DNA from: Adlercreutzia wanghongyangiae
GTDB lineage: Bacteria; Actinomycetota; Coriobacteriia; Coriobacteriales; Eggerthellaceae
Direction: 5' to 3'
NCBI RefSeq assembly: GCF_035989245.1
Contig: NZ_JAYMFF010000011.1
Span: 127,366 to 191,365 of the forward strand
Length of the DNA stretch: 64,000 bases
The notes under the pieces are model-generated. The model did not search any database, was not told the origin of the DNA, and saw only the letters and a program-made list of their open reading frames with translations. The position numbers were made by a program, and so were the translations under genes. This document shows, in pieces, positions 1 through 8,851 of the stretch (positions are counted from its first letter, which is position 1; every line of letters begins with the position of its first letter).

Positions 1-1
1 C

Positions 2-1348
2 TTCGGTGAGGGCTGGCGCCGCGTGTTCGGCGACTTCAGCCTGCGCGGCGGCAACCAGGGCGGCGGCATGACGTCGTTCCAGGCGCTGTCCACCGCCATC
101 GCGGCCCAGGTGGGCACGGGCAACATCGTGGGCGCGTGCGGCGCCATCATCATCGGCGGCCCGGGCGCCATCTTCTGGATGTGGATCATCGCGCTTTTGG
201 GCATGGCCACCAACTACGCCGAGGCTGTCATGGCGCAGAAAACCCGCGTCGTCGACGAGGACGGCACCGTGCACGGCGGCCCGGTGTACTACATCACCAC
301 AGCGTTCACGGGCAAGGGCGGCAAGTTCCTCGCCGGCTTCTTCGCCGTGGCCATTATCTTGGCGCTCGGCTTCATGGGCTGCATGGTGCAGAGCAACTCC
401 ATCGCCGAGACCATGAACACCGCCTTCGGCATTCCCACCTGGGTTATCGGCCTGGCCGTGGTCATCCTGGCCGGCATCGTGTTCATCGGCGGCGTGTCCC
501 GTTTGGCCGCCGTTACCGAGAAGATCGTGCCCGTCATGGCCATCTTGTACGTGCTCGGCTCGCTTATCGTGCTCATCATGAACGCGGCGAACATCCCGGC
601 CACCTTCGCGCTCATCTTCGAGTGCGCCTTCAACCCGGCCGCTACCGTGGGCGGCGCCACCTTCGGCATCATCGCCGCTATCAGCCAGGGCGCCAAGCGC
701 GGCCTGTTCTCCAACGAGGCCGGCATGGGCTCCACCCCGCACGCCCATGCGCTCGCCGAGGTGAAGAACCCCCACGAGCAGGGCGTGGTAGCCATGATCG
801 GCGTGTTCGTGGACACCATCGTGGTGGTCACCATGACCGCGCTCGTGGTGCTGTCGGTGCTGTACGTGGGCGATGGCATGCTGGCCACCGGTGACTACGC
901 CGCGCTGACCGCCGAGACCATCACCAAGACCAACATCGCCCAGCTGGCCTTCGGGCAGTTCTTCGGCGCGAACGTGGGCGCCTGGTTCGTGGCCATCTGC
1001 CTGCTGTTCTTCGCCTTCTCCACCATTCTGTCGTGGAACCTGTTCGCGAAGCTGAACGTGGAGTGGCTCTTCGGCAAAAAGGCCGTACTGCCCTTCACCA
1101 TCATCGCGCTGGCGTTTATCTTCCTGGGCTCGCTGCTCTCCAACGACCTGGTGTGGGAGCTGGCCGACATGTTCAACCAGCTGATGGTCATCCCCAACGC
1201 CATCGCGCTGTTCGCGCTGTCGGGCACCGTGCTTACCATCGCCAACGCCAAGCACGACAAGCGTGCGTTAGACGTGGCCGAGGAGAAGCTCGCCGACAAG
1301 GAGCGCGCCGCCATGAACGCCATGGTGGAGAAAGACGAACGCAAGTAG
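2..1348 (+). CDS. Sodium:alanine symporter (AGCS family), 5'-truncated by the window edge
   Basis: Cation-coupled alanine/glycine uptake carrier of the cytoplasmic membrane. The frame is open from the first bases; 448 residues are visible, against about 450-540 for the family, so only an N-terminal part is missing. Family landmarks are seen in order: GTGNIVG, then GGPGAIFWMW followed by GMATNYAEA, and later SNEAGMGSTPHAHA. About nine hydrophobic segments are visible, and the protein ends in a charged cytosolic tail rich in Lys and Glu. A GTG at position 23 is in frame but lies inside the conserved region, so the true start is upstream of the window. A strong terminator follows the stop, so this is the last gene of its transcript. 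Family assignment is secure; substrate (alanine, glycine or another small amino acid) is inferred from the family. Confidence 0.93.
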   Translation, partial: FGEGWRRVFGDFSLRGGNQGGGMTSFQALSTAIAAQVGTGNIVGACGAIIIGGPGAIFWMWIIALLGMATNYAEAVMAQKTRVVDEDGTVHGGPVYYITTAFTGKGGKFLAGFFAVAIILALGFMGCMVQSNSIAETMNTAFGIPTWVIGLAVVILAGIVFIGGVSRLAAVTEKIVPVMAILYVLGSLIVLIMNAANIPATFALIFECAFNPAATVGGATFGIIAAISQGAKRGLFSNEAGMGSTPHAHALAEVKNPHEQGVVAMIGVFVDTIVVVTMTALVVLSVLYVGDGMLATGDYAALTAETITKTNIAQLAFGQFFGANVGAWFVAICLLFFAFSTILSWNLFAKLNVEWLFGKKAVLPFTIIALAFIFLGSLLSNDLVWELADMFNQLMVIPNAIALFALSGTVLTIANAKHDKRALDVAEEKLADKERAAMNAMVEKDERK

Positions 1349-1379
1349 GTGCCCATTCGGCAGCGTGCGGTACCCGAGG

Positions 1380-1406
1380 GGGAGGGCAGGACGCCCTCCC
1401 TTTTTC
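1380..1406 (+). terminator. Rho-independent terminator after the AGCS symporter
   Basis: Perfect 8-bp stem GGGAGGGC / GCCCTCCC with a 5-nt loop, followed directly by TTTTTC. It begins 32 nt after the symporter stop codon and points the right way. Confidence 0.9.
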
Positions 1407-1540
1407 GTGGGCAGAAAGAGGCAACGCGGCGGCCAGACGCCAACCCGCGAACCGAACGCCGACCTCGCGGACCACACGACGCGGCAGAGGGGCCGCCAAG
1501 CCGCAAGCTGCAAGCCGCACGGCGCGACGACCCGAGGCCG

Positions 1541-4500
1541 CTACTCGTCGCAACCCAGAAGCTCGGCCAAGCGGTCGCGAGTGAGACCCGCCAAAGCCTC
1601 GCCGCCGCTGGCCGCCACCACGGAATCGGCCAGGTCGCGTTTGGCCTGCTGCAGCGCCACGATGCGCTCCTCGATGGTGCCCTTCGCCACCACCTTGTAC
1701 ACGTCAACCTCGCGGCGCTGGCCGATGCGGTGGGCGCGGTCGGTGGCCTGGTCGGTGGCCGCGGCGTTCCACCACGGGTCGGCGTGGATGACCACCGAGG
1801 CGCCGGTGAGGTTGAGGCCCGTACCGCCGGCCTTCAGCGACACGAGGAACACCGGCGTCTCATCGGCGTTGAACTCGTTCACGAGGCGCACCCGCTGCTG
1901 CTTGGGAGTGGCCCCCGTAATGGAGAAGTACGCAAGCCCCCGCCGGTCCAGCTCGGCGGCCAGCACGTCCAGATAGCTTGTGAACTGCGAGAACACGAGC
2001 ACCTTGCGACCGACATCCACCGCTTCCTCCACCAACTCCATGATGGCGCCCAGCTTCTCGGCGCCGCCCTTGTAGTTCTCGAACACGAGCGCCGGGTCCA
2101 GCGCGATCTGGCGCAGGCGCGTGAGCTCCGCGAGCACTTCCACCGAGCTCTTCTCGGCCTCGGCGAGGTGCCCGCGGCGGTTCGCCCGCGAGGAATTCTG
2201 GCGCTTCTGGGCGTTCAGATCCTCGCGCAGCCGCTGCTCGGCCCCATCGTAGAGGCGCCGCTGCTCGGGACCCAAGGGCACATAGCGCACGTTCTCGCAC
2301 TTGGCGGGCAGGTCGGTGAGCACGTCGGCCTTCCGCCGGCGCAGGAGGAACGGCTCCACCAGCGCCCGCAGACGGGACGCGGCCTCCTCGTCCTCGCCCA
2401 GGATGCCCAGCTCGTAGCGCTCGCGGAAGCGCTCGTAGCTGCCGAGCAGCCCCGGCATGAGGAAGTCGAAGATGCTCCACAGCTCCGAGAGGCGGTTCTC
2501 GACGGGCGTGCCCGTGAGCGCGAAGCGCAACGGCGCGCGCAGCCGCTTCACGGCGCGGGTCGTCTTAGTGGCGTGGTTCTTGATGCGCTGGGCCTCGTCG
2601 AGCACCACCATGCCCCAGGCCACCGGGCGCAGGAAGGGAGCGTCGATGCGCACGCGGTCGTAGGAGGCCACGATCACCTCGGGCACGGGCGCATCCAGAT
2701 CGGCCTCCTCGTCCAACCCGGCCAGCGCGGCGACGCCGAAGACGCGCCCTTCCCCGTGCGCCCCGACACCGGCGCGGGCCGCCAGCAGCTCGCGCTGGTT
2801 CCGGGCGCCCTCCAGCGGGGCCACCGCCACATCGGGCGCGAAGCGGGCGAACTCGTCGGTCCAGTTGAACACGAGCGAGGCGGGGCAGGCAATAAGCGCG
2901 GGACCGGCCAGCTTCCCCGCATCGCGCAGGCTCTTCACCAGGGCGATGGTCTGGAGCGTCTTGCCGAGACCCATCTCGTCGGCCAGGATACCCCCGAAGC
3001 CCAGATCGGCCAGCCGCGAGAGCCAGCGGAAGCCCTCCACTTGGTAGGGGCGCAGCACCGCGCCGAGCCCCGCAGGCACCGGAGACGCCGCCGGCGGCTC
3101 GTCCAAGCGGCGCAGGTAGTCGGAAAGAGCCGTGTCGCGCACGGCGTCGGCATATTCTCGATCCAGATAGAACGCCTGGTAGGTGGGCACCTCCGCCCCT
3201 CCGTCGAGCAAATCGTCCACCGACACGCCCAAATCGCGCGTCATCTCGGCGAGCTTCGCCACATCGCCCGCCTCAAGGGCCGCGATGCGCCCGTCGCTCA
3301 TGCGGTGGAAGCGCTTGCGGCGGCGGTAGGCGCCGAGCATCGCCGCCAGCTCGTCGCGGGAAAGATCGCTCTCGCGCACGTCCATCTGGATGAGGTTCGC
3401 GGCCAGCGAGAGCCCCAGCTGCACCCGCGGGGGAGTATCCACGATGAGGCGGTCGAAGGCCGGAGTGGTGAACACGTCGCCGGCAGCGCGGAACTGCGCA
3501 AGGCCGCCGTAGAGCAGTTCGCCCGCCAGTTCCGCCTGGCGCAGGGGCAGGGTCATGGAGCCGTCGAAGAACTGCGCTGCCAGCGTGATGCCGGCATCTT
3601 CCAGCGCCTGATCGCGGAAGGGCTGCTGCGAGGCGGGGCGCAGCTCGGGCTCCTCGGGCGAGTCGGCCGGGCTCGCGAGCACCACCTCGCGCTCGCCGTA
3701 GAACACCTTCACCGTGAGACGGATGAGCGCGGCTTCCTTCTTCCCCGTCTTGTCGAAGTAGAAGGCGAGCGTGCCGGCTACCGGGCGCAGGGCCTCCCAT
3801 TCCGCGGGCAGCCGCACATCCACGGCCTCCTCCAGCACGGGAAGGATGCGCCGGCAGAAGGCGGCCGCGTCGCCCTCGGCAACGAAGGCCCCGCCGCCGT
3901 CGAGCGCCGCCTCATGCAGCAGCGCGAAGGCCCGTGCCTCGGCACCCGCCACCCGGGCGGCCGCGCCGTCGGCCAGCACGAAGGTGCGCTCCAGCCCGCG
4001 CACCACCAGCACATCTTGGGAAAGCCGCACGTCGTAGCCGCCATCAGCCGGCTGAAAGTCAAGGGAGAGCGCCGGAACGTCGTCGTCGATGCGCCAGAGG
4101 GACGGCGCCGCAGTCGCGACGTCCCCCTTGGACGCGGCATCGGCCCGCCCGGCAGACACCTCCCCCGCCAGCTCGCCCGCGCCCCCGCGCCCGGCCACGG
4201 CACTAATCCCGCCGGCGCGGCGCTCCAGCGTGAAGGAGCCCGCGCCCATGGCATCCAGCAGCGAAGCCACCTCCGCCTCACGCAGCCGCACCTCGCGCTT
4301 CCCAGCGCTCGTGAAGCGGAAGGTGGAGCCGCCGAATAGACGCTCGTCGGGAAAGAACTCAGCCATCTTCCGCGCCACGGCGCGCGACGGCTCATCGAAG
4401 GCCGTCAGGTCGTGCGCGAAGGCGAGCTTCTTGCCGTAGGCGTAATGCTCTCCGCGCTGCACGCGGTGGGCGAAAGCCTCCACATCGCGCACCACGTAGG

Positions 4501-5056
4501 TGCCGCGCGGGCCCTCCGCGTCCAATCGCAACGCCCAGACGTGCCCGTCGTAGGCGAGATGCACCGCCAGGCGAACCGAGCCCGGCGCCACCCCCAGGCC
4601 GAGCGGCACCCCCGCACCGGCCGTCGCAACGGCGCCCGCTCCTCCAGCGAGAGCCCCCTTCCCCTCCGCCAGGCAGCGGGCCAAAGCCTCGCTCGTCCGG
4701 CGGGCTGCGGGAGCGGCGGGCCGGGCGGCGCTCACGTCTTGGAAGCTGCGCGGCTGGGCGAAGTAGGCCGTCACCAGGGCGACGCAGTGCTTGCAGAGGC
4801 CATCGAACCGAGCGATGGCCGGACACGTGCACTCGTAGTCCACGATACGCGACTCGTAATCGCCGAACATCACCGAGGTATCGAAGTAGTCGGCAATGCC
4901 CGAAGCCGAGGCGACCCGCGCCGCGATAACCGTGACGTCGTCGGTGCGGCGCACGGTGCGCGCGGTGATGGACTTCGCGCTGGCCGCGATGCCCACCCCG
5001 CGCGACACTGCCCGCGGATCGGCGTAATCGGCCAGCTTGATTCCGCCCAAGCCCAT
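1541..5056 (-). CDS. SWIM zinc-finger SNF2-family helicase/ATPase
   Basis: SNF2/RapA-type double-stranded-DNA translocase of 1171 residues. An N-terminal SWIM zinc finger shows CxC at 76-78 and CxH at 88-90. After a long middle region come the ATPase motifs: DEMGLGKT near residue 695, DEAQ near 820, and the C-terminal helicase half from about 1020 with VFSQF, LVSLKAGGTGLNLT and DRAHRIGQ. The chosen ATG at 5056 has AGGAGG six bases upstream; an in-frame upstream start at 5209 would add 51 Arg-rich residues with no ribosome binding site. Family members remodel protein-DNA complexes, often RNA polymerase or nucleoid proteins; the specific role here is unknown. It is alone on this strand. A very long antisense reading frame (1349-4339) is an artefact of GC-rich third positions. 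Confidence 0.93.
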   Translation of the reverse strand: MGLGGIKLADYADPRAVSRGVGIAASAKSITARTVRRTDDVTVIAARVASASGIADYFDTSVMFGDYESRIVDYECTCPAIARFDGLCKHCVALVTAYFAQPRSFQDVSAARPAAPAARRTSEALARCLAEGKGALAGGAGAVATAGAGVPLGLGVAPGSVRLAVHLAYDGHVWALRLDAEGPRGTYVVRDVEAFAHRVQRGEHYAYGKKLAFAHDLTAFDEPSRAVARKMAEFFPDERLFGGSTFRFTSAGKREVRLREAEVASLLDAMGAGSFTLERRAGGISAVAGRGGAGELAGEVSAGRADAASKGDVATAAPSLWRIDDDVPALSLDFQPADGGYDVRLSQDVLVVRGLERTFVLADGAAARVAGAEARAFALLHEAALDGGGAFVAEGDAAAFCRRILPVLEEAVDVRLPAEWEALRPVAGTLAFYFDKTGKKEAALIRLTVKVFYGEREVVLASPADSPEEPELRPASQQPFRDQALEDAGITLAAQFFDGSMTLPLRQAELAGELLYGGLAQFRAAGDVFTTPAFDRLIVDTPPRVQLGLSLAANLIQMDVRESDLSRDELAAMLGAYRRRKRFHRMSDGRIAALEAGDVAKLAEMTRDLGVSVDDLLDGGAEVPTYQAFYLDREYADAVRDTALSDYLRRLDEPPAASPVPAGLGAVLRPYQVEGFRWLSRLADLGFGGILADEMGLGKTLQTIALVKSLRDAGKLAGPALIACPASLVFNWTDEFARFAPDVAVAPLEGARNQRELLAARAGVGAHGEGRVFGVAALAGLDEEADLDAPVPEVIVASYDRVRIDAPFLRPVAWGMVVLDEAQRIKNHATKTTRAVKRLRAPLRFALTGTPVENRLSELWSIFDFLMPGLLGSYERFRERYELGILGEDEEAASRLRALVEPFLLRRRKADVLTDLPAKCENVRYVPLGPEQRRLYDGAEQRLREDLNAQKRQNSSRANRRGHLAEAEKSSVEVLAELTRLRQIALDPALVFENYKGGAEKLGAIMELVEEAVDVGRKVLVFSQFTSYLDVLAAELDRRGLAYFSITGATPKQQRVRLVNEFNADETPVFLVSLKAGGTGLNLTGASVVIHADPWWNAAATDQATDRAHRIGQRREVDVYKVVAKGTIEERIVALQQAKRDLADSVVAASGGEALAGLTRDRLAELLGCDE

Positions 5057-5417
5057 GGCGCCTCCTGTCTTCTCGTGCAAATTGCGAACACTTGAGGTTA
5101 CCACAACCCGCCTTTTCGCAGGGCGCACACGAGCCCTTCGCATCGGCTTGTCACGAAAACACGATGGCCGGGCATGAGAAAATACCGCGCTCCGCCTGAC
5201 GGTCGGCACGGCGCATCATGCCAGGCCGCACCCACTGATACCGCGGCCGAGAACGGGCCGCCGACGCAATGGTGAAGCTGTAGGCCCCGCACTTCAGCGG
5301 TCCCGCCATCCCCCCATTCCTTATTCACCGCAAAATATGCGGCGGATAGATTGCCAATCGCCGCACGAGACGGTATGCGCGGCGCCAAGCTTCACCCCAT
5401 CGCGGCATGCGAGGTCG
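5057..5417. other. Intergenic region, no gene supported
   Basis: 361 bases between two minus-strand genes. A 96-codon minus-strand frame (5098-5388) has no recognisable family and no convincing ribosome binding site. The promoter of the SNF2 gene should lie in its left part; no clear -35/-10 pair could be picked out. Confidence 0.5.
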
Positions 5418-6878
5418 TCAGCTTTCGGGTTGCCAATTATCGATGAGCGATATCAGCTCCTGTCGGGAATGGACATCGCATTTTGCATACAGGTGCACGA
5501 TGTGAGATCTGACCGTGTTGGTGCTCACGCAAAAAGACTCAGCGATAAATGACGAGCTGCGCCCCTTCGCAAAGAGCAGCATGACCTCGCATTCCCTCGC
5601 GGTTAGCCTATAAGCCTCGGACACTGCCGCGGCCTTCTCGTCAAACGACCGCTCCCCCGCCGCCGCGTTCTTGCCGGAAACGGGAGCGTCTCCCCATAAA
5701 AAGCCTGCTATCGTCTTATCGTTCAAAAGCCAGATTGCGGTTACGATGAGCAGCGAGACGAGCAAGAGCCCGAGCACCGAGTACGCATCCGACGAAAAGA
5801 AGAGGTGCTCGACGACCGAGAGCCCCGACCCAAGCGCCTGGGCAGCTCCCGTGAACACCGTGTTCCATCCGAAAACGCGCCACGCCGACAGGCCGTTCCG
5901 ACGCACAAAGTCCATCAGGGCATAGCAAATCACCAATTCGAACATACCCTCGGCCGCCTCGACCAATACTGTCGGGAACCAGGCAAAATCCCGGTAAACG
6001 GACATGAACACAAAGGCGAACAACATCGCTGTGACGGCGAGCTTCGACCCAATAGCCGGCTCCCTGTCGCGGGCAGCGTACAGGACGAGCAAAAGCATGA
6101 GCAGCGCGAGCGCGTGGGCGAAGAACTCGTGGGGCGTGTTGTCGATGTGGGAGTAATGGTACACCGTGAATTGAAGGAAGCCGAAACTCGTCATGAGAAC
6201 CCCCGCGCCCACCACGGCAGCCCAGCGCCAAGGCACCAATTCGAGCGGTTTCGCGTCGGCAGCATCGCTGGAATCGGCAGCAGGCGGCTGCGCCGAGGCA
6301 GCAATGAGGATACTGGCACTCGCCGAGAACATGATTGCCGCAAGCAGGACAAGCACCGTTCCGTCAAGCGTCCACAGCAACGTTCCGGCTGTTGAGATCG
6401 CCGCCGTCACCACAATTGCCCGTCGTCCGGCATTCTCCGAGCTGCCGGAGAGCACCTTCAGCCAGCAAATCATAACGATGGCCGCGGCGACTACGAACAG
6501 AGAGAATCCCGCCAGCATAAGAAAGGGCACCTGGATAAACAGCGCGAATACGAACACCCCGATCAAGCCGACGCTCGCAACGGCATAGAGGGCCCCTCTT
6601 CGCAGAAACATGTTTCCGCGTGGACCGATCATCGCGAACAGAAGCCCCACGGCCACCACGAGGGGCCGGAGCGTCAGGTACGTCGAAGTAGGAATATCCG
6701 GGGTCCCAAGACTTCGCGATACGCAGAGGACCACCATTTCCTGAGAGGCCCAGCACAACCCCAATCCAATCGCGAACATCGCCGCAAAGACGCGACTCTC
6801 CCTATCGCCTCTCACGTCATGCCCTCCCTCATTCGCCTCTTCAGCCATCCCATTGTACCTCATTGGAAACTCCCCCAT
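5418..6878 (-). CDS. Polytopic membrane protein with C-terminal LuxR-type DNA-binding domain
   Basis: Membrane-bound transcriptional regulator of up to 486 residues. About 12 hydrophobic segments cover roughly residues 25-385, followed by a linker and a LuxR/GerE helix-turn-helix over the last 60 residues (LTARECEVMLLFAKGRSSS, then STNTVRSHIVHLYAKCDVHS). This two-part layout is widespread in Eggerthellaceae beside flavoprotein reductase genes. The start is uncertain: ATG at 6878 gives the longest frame, but a GTG about 22 codons in, preceded by GAGGGAGG, has the better ribosome binding site. It is divergent from the TAT flavoprotein at 7090, the likely regulated gene. The transmembrane part presumably senses a small molecule directly; that is inference. 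Confidence 0.88.
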   Translation of the reverse strand: MGEFPMRYNGMAEEANEGGHDVRGDRESRVFAAMFAIGLGLCWASQEMVVLCVSRSLGTPDIPTSTYLTLRPLVVAVGLLFAMIGPRGNMFLRRGALYAVASVGLIGVFVFALFIQVPFLMLAGFSLFVVAAAIVMICWLKVLSGSSENAGRRAIVVTAAISTAGTLLWTLDGTVLVLLAAIMFSASASILIAASAQPPAADSSDAADAKPLELVPWRWAAVVGAGVLMTSFGFLQFTVYHYSHIDNTPHEFFAHALALLMLLLVLYAARDREPAIGSKLAVTAMLFAFVFMSVYRDFAWFPTVLVEAAEGMFELVICYALMDFVRRNGLSAWRVFGWNTVFTGAAQALGSGLSVVEHLFFSSDAYSVLGLLLVSLLIVTAIWLLNDKTIAGFLWGDAPVSGKNAAAGERSFDEKAAAVSEAYRLTARECEVMLLFAKGRSSSFIAESFCVSTNTVRSHIVHLYAKCDVHSRQELISLIDNWQPES

Positions 6879-6937
6879 TATAGAGCTACCCCTGCCGAAG
6901 CGCAGCTACGCCCGAGCCTCTGAACGGGGGAAACGGG

Positions 6938-6985
6938 ATTTCACTCATTTTGCATGAGAGAGTTTTTCCCATATTTCACTCATTT
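6938..6985. promoter_or_regulatory. Duplicated operator-like motif between LuxR and flavoprotein genes
   Basis: The 13-mer ATTTCACTCATTT occurs at 6938-6950 and again at 6973-6985, 35 bp apart. The first copy overlaps an inverted repeat, CTCAT-ttttgc-ATGAG. This is the AT-rich centre of the divergent intergenic region, so it is a plausible binding site for the neighbouring LuxR-type regulator. Binding is inferred. Confidence 0.45.
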
Positions 6986-7089
6986 CTCTTGGTTTCAAGC
7001 CCCCCGATGCGCCTTTACAGTCATCCCGTCTTTTGGCGAAAACCTCAACTCTCCAAAAGAGCAACGGTAGCTCACGAAAGGAAAAGGGA

Positions 7090-8772
7090 ATGGAAAAACA
7101 CGGCTATATTCCGTCGGGGGGTCCCCAACTTAACCGCCGCAACTTCCTGCACATGGCAGTTGCAGGATTGGCAGGAGGAACTGCTTTGCTCGCCGGCTGC
7201 GCCCCCAAGCAAAGCTCCGATCCCGACGCACTCTCCGCAACCGGCGAGGCCGGCACCAAAAGCTCTTGGCGCACAGCTCCCGAGCCCATTGACGAGAGCC
7301 TCATTACCGACACGGTCGAAGCGGACGTCGTCATCATCGGTGGCGGCATTTCCGGAGTCAGCACGGGTGCCGCAGCCATCGAAAACGGCTTGAACGTCAT
7401 CGTGCTCGAGCAGAACGAGGAGCCCCGCATGATGGGCTTCGACTTCGGCGGCATCAACTCCACCCTGGCAAAAGAAGCCGGATTGGAGCTGTCGGATGAG
7501 GAAATCTACCAGATGGTTCGCGACTGGACCCACATGTCGGCCAATCGCGTGCGTCCGGATATCATCCTGAACTTCGTTCGCGAAAGCGGCCCGGCGCTGG
7601 ACTGGGTCGTCGAGAAAGCCGTCAACTGGGGCTGCCGACCCGTGCTGGCCGCCATGAAGAGCGAGAGCGACACCTATTACAACTACATCCGGCCCATCGA
7701 GTTCCCCGACGGGCCGTTGTACGACCCTTCCAAGGGCCAGTTCGGCGGCAACGACATCATCACATGCCTGCGCAAGGAAGTCGAGGCGTCGGGCCAGTAT
7801 CTGACCAATACAAAGGCAGAGCAGCTCGAGAAAGAGGGCGGAAGCGTCACCGGCGTCATCGCGTCGAAGGGCGATGGAAGCTATGTGCGCTACAAGGCAT
7901 CGAAGGGCGTCGTTTTGGCGACGGGCGATTTCGGCGCCAACGAGGAGATGATGGAAGAGCTCACCGAGTTCGACTTCGCCTCCTACAGCAACCCCCTCGA
8001 CTACAGCAACGTCTCGCTCGGCACGGGCCTGGGACATCGCATGGGCCTTTGGGCCGGCGGCGTCTTCCAGATGGGACCTCAGCCCCTTATGCTTCTGCCG
8101 ATGACTTACCCGTACTTCTACCTGCACGTCAACAACCTCGCCAAGCGCTACTGCAACGAAGACTGCGACTCGGTCAACATGTGCATCAATCAGCTTCAGC
8201 AGCCGAACGGAACCTCTTGGTCCATTTTCGATGCGAAATGGCGCACCGAGATTCCCGCGAGCCTTGAGGTGTCCGGCGGAATGAGCTGGGACCAAGACTT
8301 CCGCGAGCTCGGGACCCCCTGGAGCGTCGAAAACGAGGAGGCCTGGCTGCAGTACGAGCTCGAGTCGGGCTCGCTGGTTATGGCCGACACGCTGGAAGAG
8401 CTCGCCGAGAAAACCGAGCTTCCCCTGGAATCGCTCAAGGAAACCATTGCACGCTACAACGAGCTCGCCGAAGCGGGCAACGACCTCGACTTCGGAAAAC
8501 GCCGCGAGCTTATGACCACCATCGCAGAGCCGCCTTTCTACGCATTGCGCATGCTCAGCGAAATGTGCGTGACGGTCGGCGGCCTCAACGTGGACGTCAA
8601 CCACCAGATCCTCGACGAGAACGCCAATCCCATCCCGGGCCTGTACGGAGTCGGCAATGTTGCCGCCGGCTTGTTCGGCGTCGACTACATCGAGGCCCCC
8701 GTGCCGGGCATCAGCCTGGGCCGATGCGTGACGTTCGGCAAGAACCTCGGAGAGCACCTGGCAACTCTCTAG
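7090..8772 (+). CDS. TAT-exported lipoprotein FAD flavoprotein reductase (fumarate/urocanate reductase-like)
   Basis: FAD-dependent oxidoreductase of 560 residues predicted to act outside the membrane. A twin-arginine motif (NRRNFL, Arg16-Arg17) and a hydrophobic stretch end in a lipobox with Cys37. The FAD-binding Rossmann motif GGGISG lies at 84-89, and the C-terminal FAD-contact region reads NPIPGLYGVGNVAAG. No covalent-FMN domain or cytochrome is fused, so electrons must come from a separate partner. The start at 7090 follows GGAAAAGGGA; an in-frame ATG at 7033 would add 19 residues and spoil the signal peptide. Related proteins reduce fumarate, urocanate, cinnamates or catechols; the acceptor cannot be read from sequence. 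Divergent from a membrane LuxR regulator. Confidence 0.9.
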   Translation: MEKHGYIPSGGPQLNRRNFLHMAVAGLAGGTALLAGCAPKQSSDPDALSATGEAGTKSSWRTAPEPIDESLITDTVEADVVIIGGGISGVSTGAAAIENGLNVIVLEQNEEPRMMGFDFGGINSTLAKEAGLELSDEEIYQMVRDWTHMSANRVRPDIILNFVRESGPALDWVVEKAVNWGCRPVLAAMKSESDTYYNYIRPIEFPDGPLYDPSKGQFGGNDIITCLRKEVEASGQYLTNTKAEQLEKEGGSVTGVIASKGDGSYVRYKASKGVVLATGDFGANEEMMEELTEFDFASYSNPLDYSNVSLGTGLGHRMGLWAGGVFQMGPQPLMLLPMTYPYFYLHVNNLAKRYCNEDCDSVNMCINQLQQPNGTSWSIFDAKWRTEIPASLEVSGGMSWDQDFRELGTPWSVENEEAWLQYELESGSLVMADTLEELAEKTELPLESLKETIARYNELAEAGNDLDFGKRRELMTTIAEPPFYALRMLSEMCVTVGGLNVDVNHQILDENANPIPGLYGVGNVAAGLFGVDYIEAPVPGISLGRCVTFGKNLGEHLATL

Positions 8773-8814
8773 CAACACTCAAAGCTATACCGCAGGGCCG
8801 CAGCGCCCTTCCCA

Positions 8815-8851
8815 GATCGGGCCCGCATCCCCCTCCCCGGCGGGCCCGATC
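8815..8851. terminator. Bidirectional terminator-like hairpin between convergent genes
   Basis: Perfect 11-bp inverted repeat GATCGGGCCCG / CGGGCCCGATC with a 15-nt loop. It lies between the flavoprotein stop (8772) and the stop of the opposite-strand ATPase (8852). The T tract is weak on both strands. Confidence 0.6.

Noticed and set aside
1349..4339. 996-codon open frame on the plus strand
   Set aside because: It lies opposite the SNF2 gene, which has full helicase motifs. The antisense frame is His/Arg/Ala/Gly-rich and is kept open only by GC-rich third positions.
5098..5388. 96-codon minus-strand frame in the gap after the SNF2 gene
   Set aside because: No ribosome binding site, no recognisable motif, and it overlaps the expected promoter region.
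7072..8778. 568-codon frame antisense to the first flavoprotein
   Set aside because: Mirror of a gene with clear TAT and FAD motifs; composition is typical of a shadow frame.
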